From positions 124,001 through 188,000 of the forward strand of contig JAGNLV010000004.1 in the NCBI GenBank assembly GCA_017999435.1: a stretch of 64,000 bases of DNA, read 5' to 3'. The notes under the pieces were generated by a model. The model did not search any database. It was not told the origin of the DNA and was given only the letters and a program-made list of their open reading frames with translations. Made by a program: the position numbers and the translations under genes. Positions 61,008 to 64,000 of the stretch are shown piece after piece. Source of the DNA: Candidatus Zixiibacteriota bacterium. GTDB lineage: Bacteria; Zixibacteria; MSB-5A5; GN15; FEB-12. Position 1 is the first letter of the stretch. Every line of letters begins with the position of its first letter.

Positions 61008-62360
61008 CTACAGGATATACCGGCTCAGGTCTTCGTTTTCGATAATGGCCGAGAGGGTCTTCTCGACCATCCTCGCGGTAATCACGACTCTCTTCTTTTC
61101 CGGCGGTTCGAAGAGGATTTCTTCGAGCAGCGTGGTCATGACCGTCTGCAGGCGGCGGGCGCCGATGTTTTCCGCTTCGCTGTTGACCCGCTCGGCAAAC
61201 TCGGCGATGCGCCGCACCGCCTCTTTCTGAAACTCCAGCCGGATCCCCTCGGTTTTCAGCAGCGCCTGGTACTGGAGCACGAGCGCCGATTTGGGTTCCG
61301 TGAGGATGCGCTCGAAATCATCGGCGGTCAGCGAGTCGAGTTCGACCCGGATGGGGAAGCGCCCCTGGAGTTCGGGGATAAGGTCGGAGGGTCGGGCCGA
61401 GTGGAAGGCGCCGGCGGCGATGAAGAGAATGTGGTCGGTGCGGACCATGCCGTACTTGGTCATGACGGCGCTGCCCTCGACGATAGGGAGGATGTCGCGC
61501 TGTACGCCCTCGCGGGAAACGTCGGGACCGGCGGTGCGGTCGCCGCCGCCGGCGATTTTGTCGATTTCATCGATGAAGATGATCCCCGCTTCCTGAACGC
61601 GGCCGAGGGCTTCGGCGATCACCTCGTCCATGTCGACCAGGCGGTCGAGTTCCTGGGCGGTCAGGAAGCGGTGGGCCTCGCGCACCGACATTTTGCGCCG
61701 GCGCGTCTTTTTCGGCATCAGCCCGGAGAAGAGCTCCTGGAAGTTGACGCCCAGCTCCTCCATGCCCATGGGGGAGAAGATTTCGATGGTGGGGAACTGG
61801 GACTGGGGGGCCTCGACTTCGACCTCGCGTTCGTCGAGCTCCCCGCCGATGAGTTTCTCGCGGAGCTTCGCGCGGGTGGTGCGGACCGAATCCGAGGCGG
61901 GCCGTTCCCCGCCGTCCCCGGCCGGAGCCTCCGGTTCGGCGGGCGCCAGGAGCAAATCGAGCAGGCGTTCGCTGGCGCCGCGGGCGGCGCGGGCACGGAG
62001 TTCCTCCATTTTCTCCGACTTGACCATGTTGACGCCGATGTCGACCAGGTCGCGGATCATCGACTCGACGTCGCGGCCGACATAGCCGACCTCGGTGTAC
62101 TTGGAGGCTTCGACTTTGAGAAACGGCGCGCCGGCGAGATCGGCCAGGCGGCGGGCGATCTCGGTCTTGCCGACCCCGGTGGGCCCGATCATGATGATGT
62201 TGTTGGGCAGAATCTCGGCCCGGAGCGGCGCCGGGACCTGCTGCCGCCGCCAGCGGTTGCGCAGGGCGATGGCCACCGATTTCTTGGCCTGGGTTTGCCC
62301 GATGATGTACTTGTCGAGGTGGTCGACGATTTCCCGGGGCGTGGGGTAGGACTGGTTCAT
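61008..62360 (-). CDS. hslU: ATP-dependent protease ATPase subunit HslU
   Basis: A 450-aa AAA+ unfoldase. Begins with the HslU opening ([20 protein letters not shown]), Walker [10 protein letters not shown], pore motif GYVGRDVES, an I-domain (about 115-215), Walker [10 protein letters not shown], and the C-terminal tail LSRYIL that docks into HslV. Overlaps the hslV stop as ATGA, so translationally coupled. Confidence 0.97.
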   Translation of the reverse strand: MNQSYPTPREIVDHLDKYIIGQTQAKKSVAIALRNRWRRQQVPAPLRAEILPNNIIMIGPTGVGKTEIARRLADLAGAPFLKVEASKYTEVGYVGRDVESMIRDLVDIGVNMVKSEKMEELRARAARGASERLLDLLLAPAEPEAPAGDGGERPASDSVRTTRAKLREKLIGGELDEREVEVEAPQSQFPTIEIFSPMGMEELGVNFQELFSGLMPKKTRRRKMSVREAHRFLTAQELDRLVDMDEVIAEALGRVQEAGIIFIDEIDKIAGGGDRTAGPDVSREGVQRDILPIVEGSAVMTKYGMVRTDHILFIAAGAFHSARPSDLIPELQGRFPIRVELDSLTADDFERILTEPKSALVLQYQALLKTEGIRLEFQKEAVRRIAEFAERVNSEAENIGARRLQTVMTTLLEEILFEPPEKKRVVITARMVEKTLSAIIENEDLSRYIL

Positions 62361-62893
62361 CCGAGCGTTTCCACAGTGATGTGTGCGTTGGTGAAGATGC
62401 AGATGCCGGCTGCGATCTCGAGCGCTTTGACCGCGATCTTGTCGGCGCTCAGTTTGGGGTTGGCCCAGACGAGCGCGCGGGCGGCGGCCAGGGCAAACGA
62501 ACCGCCGGAACCGATCGCCACGATCTGGTCGTCGGGTTCGATCACGTCGCCGTTGCCGCTGACGAGAAAAATGTGGCGGCCGTCGGTGACGGCGATGACG
62601 GCCTCGAGTCTCTGAAGCGCCTTGTCGGTCCGCCATTCTTTGGCCAGTTCGACCGCGGCGCGGGCGAGGTTGCCGGCGTACTCGTCGGTCTTCTTCTCCA
62701 GCAGTTCATAAAGGGCGAGGGCGTCGGCGGCCGTGCCGGCGAAGCCGCAGAGGATGGTGCCCTCGCGCATGGTGCGGATTTTCGAGGAGCGGGCCTTGAC
62801 AATCGTGTCCTCGAACGTGATCTGACCGTCGCCCGCCATGGCCGCGCGGCCGTTGTGAATGATTCCGATAATCGTCGTCGAACGGGTGCGCAT
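62357..62893 (-). CDS. hslV: ATP-dependent protease peptidase subunit HslV
   Basis: A 178-aa threonine protease of the proteasome-like dodecamer. The catalytic N-terminal TTI segment starts at residue 6 (after MRTRS), whereas in E. coli it follows the initiator Met directly; a short propeptide must be removed or the active site is used differently. Other motifs are standard: [51 protein letters not shown]. Together with HslU it degrades unfolded proteins. Preceded by xerC after 10 nt. Confidence 0.94.
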   Translation of the reverse strand: MRTRSTTIIGIIHNGRAAMAGDGQITFEDTIVKARSSKIRTMREGTILCGFAGTAADALALYELLEKKTDEYAGNLARAAVELAKEWRTDKALQRLEAVIAVTDGRHIFLVSGNGDVIEPDDQIVAIGSGGSFALAAARALVWANPKLSADKIAVKALEIAAGICIFTNAHITVETLG

Positions 62894-62903
62894 AGTCTCC
62901 CCT

Positions 62904-63818
62904 TCACTCTTTGCTTCCGGAGCGCGGGTGCGCCTTGCGGTAGACTTTCTTCATCGCTTCCGCGGTCACGTGGGTGTACTTCTGGGTGGTCGAGAGGGAC
63001 GCGTGGCCGAGGATTTCCTTTATCACCATCAGGTCGGCGCCGTTTTCCAGCAGGTGGGTGGCGAACGAGTGGCGCAGGGCGTGGGGGGTGAAATCCAGCC
63101 CGCACCTCCGCCCGAACCGTTTCACCAGGCGGTCGATCGACCGCACCGACAGCGGGCCGCCATACCGGTTCAACAGCAGGGCGTCGCAGGCGGTGCCCCG
63201 GTCGGCGAGAAATCGGGCGCGGTCATCGAGGTAGGCGCGCACATCCTTGAGCGTTGCGTCGCCGATGGGGACGACGCGGACCTTGTTCCCCTTGCCGGTG
63301 ACCGTGATGAGCCCCTGGCGGAGGTCGAGATCCCCCGGCCGAATGCCGGCCAGCTCCTCGCGGCGAATGCCGGTGGCGTACAGGAGGGCGATCATGAGAA
63401 AGTCGCGCCGGTAGAAATAGGTGCGCTCCGGCTGTTGGGCCGGCGGTTCCTCGAACAGCCGCCCGGCCTCCTTCTGCGGAAGGAACCGGGGCATCCTGGC
63501 CGGGTACTTCATCCGCGGGAGTTTGAACAGCCAGACCTCGGCTCTTCCCCGGGCAGCCAGGAATTTCTGGAAACCGGAGAGGGCCGACAGAAAACGGGCG
63601 AGCGAGCGGTTCGACACGCCGGCTTCGGCCCGCCGCCGCAGGTAGACGCGCAGCAGGAGCGGGTCGTTCGGCCGGCCTCCCGGCAGGGCGGCGTGCTGCT
63701 CGGCCAGAAAAGCCAGCCACGGTTCAAGGTCGCGGCGGTAGGCCTCGACAGTCCGAGGGGAACAGCGGCGCTCCTCGGCGAGAGCGCCCAAATATGCGGT
63801 CAGATCCTGCTGGAGCAT
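62904..63818 (-). CDS. xerC: Tyrosine recombinase XerC
   Basis: A 304-aa site-specific recombinase that resolves chromosome dimers with XerD. Catalytic residues: R152 in GIRREEL, K176 in GKGNK, H246-x-x-R249 in HALRHSF, H272 in GHASLSTT and the nucleophile Y281. SAM-like N-terminal domain is present. The order xerC-hslV-hslU matches many bacteria. The ATG has no Shine-Dalgarno; promoter TTGACC-17-TATTTA lies 11 nt before it. Confidence 0.95.
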   Translation of the reverse strand: MLQQDLTAYLGALAEERRCSPRTVEAYRRDLEPWLAFLAEQHAALPGGRPNDPLLLRVYLRRRAEAGVSNRSLARFLSALSGFQKFLAARGRAEVWLFKLPRMKYPARMPRFLPQKEAGRLFEEPPAQQPERTYFYRRDFLMIALLYATGIRREELAGIRPGDLDLRQGLITVTGKGNKVRVVPIGDATLKDVRAYLDDRARFLADRGTACDALLLNRYGGPLSVRSIDRLVKRFGRRCGLDFTPHALRHSFATHLLENGADLMVIKEILGHASLSTTQKYTHVTAEAMKKVYRKAHPRSGSKE

Positions 63819-63829
63819 ACGCGGGAGTA

Positions 63830-63858
63830 TAAATACGGGGCGGTCGGAGGGAGGTCAA
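63830..63858 (-). promoter_or_regulatory. Promoter of the xerC-hslVU operon
   Basis: TTGACC-17-TATTTA on the minus strand; the 5' leader would be only about 5 nt, so the mRNA is nearly leaderless. An alternative TATACT box overlaps at 63826-63831. Confidence 0.5.
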
Positions 63859-63937
63859 TACAATTGATGGCAACCGGGCGGCCGGATTCGAGCGCGGGCC
63901 CGGCCCGGGGCGACCGAAGCCGATCGGGGATTCCGAA

Positions 63938-64000
63938 TTAGTGTGCCGGGGTGTGGGCCTCGACCGAGTCCGGGGCGATCACCGCCTTGCACCGGGGGCA
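63938..64000 (-). CDS. C-terminal end of a protein with a CPRC motif (gene cut by window edge)
   Basis: The last 20 codons and stop of a minus-strand gene: CPRCKAVIAPDSVEAHTPAH. The CxxC looks like half of a zinc ribbon. In several phyla topA precedes xerC-hslVU and TopA ends with zinc ribbons, but too little is visible to assign it. Confidence 0.4.
   Translation of the reverse strand, partial: CPRCKAVIAPDSVEAHTPAH

Noticed and set aside
1-64000. CRISPR array or prophage
   Set aside because: No regularly spaced direct repeats, no integrase other than the chromosomal xerC, no phage structural genes.

Overview
The window is GC-rich bacterial chromosome, densely coding, with most genes on the minus strand. 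I find about 64 protein genes (two cut by the window ends), one tRNA-Gly(CCC), one small transposase of the REP-associated type, and no rRNA, CRISPR array, prophage or large mobile element. The organism looks like a Gram-negative, flagellated and piliated heterotroph of the FCB (Fibrobacteres-Chlorobi-Bacteroidetes) kind. The evidence is secreted proteins ending in a C-terminal sorting/FlgD-Ig-like domain that opens with an NPFN motif, dockerin and cohesin-like exported proteins, a Bacteroidetes-type three-subunit succinate dehydrogenase, and a xerC-hslV-hslU operon. An uncultured phylum such as Zixibacteria would fit, but this is inference from gene content only.

Layout. 1-8.3 kb: flagellar start (flgC fragment, flgB), stator genes motA-motB, and an NtrC-type regulator with its kinase; a -24/-12 (sigma-54) site lies before flgB. 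Next is a five-gene partner-switching operon (PP2C phosphatase, RsbW-like kinase, STAS antagonist, two receiver proteins). 8.4-20.5 kb: der and a DUF512 radical-SAM gene, NDH-2, a DNA glycosylase, tRNA-Gly, an enoyl-CoA hydratase relative, a secreted sorting-domain protein, an ASCH protein, a SagB-type nitroreductase, an N-formylglutamate amidohydrolase relative, an L,D-transpeptidase and a membrane sulfatase-fold enzyme. 20.6-22 kb: a RAYT transposase between REP-like hairpins and a low-GC lipoprotein gene. 22-32.3 kb: sucD/sucC, four secreted proteins, sdhCAB. 32.4-37 kb: MBL hydrolase with threonine aldolase, cold shock protein, a dolichol-kinase-like membrane protein and a double-PPIC lipoprotein. 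37-48.6 kb: type IV pilus genes pilS, pilC, pilT, pilB, followed upstream by an MglA-like GTPase, four roadblock/LC7 proteins (two of unusual architecture), a small membrane protein and a DUF4388 protein. 48.7-64 kb: comEC, murJ, rpsT, a ParB/Srx-like protein, an M28 peptidase with dockerin, a thioesterase, a lipoprotein, argF, a LiaF-like protein, hslU-hslV-xerC and the tail of a zinc-ribbon protein.

The most interesting block is the polarity/motility module. Four roadblock proteins and an MglA-type GTPase sit in one operon with pilB, behind a TTGACA-17-TATATT promoter. This suggests a GTPase switch that sets where pilus extension happens, with one roadblock domain carried on a membrane protein and one on a TPR protein. 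Flagellar and pilus genes may share control: GCCGATAA (FliA/sigma-28-type -10) elements occur before pilT and before the PP2C operon.

General promoter signal: many genes have TTGNCN-16/18-TANNNT. In several of them the -10 box ends only 5-11 nt before the ATG and no Shine-Dalgarno is present, which points to leaderless mRNAs.
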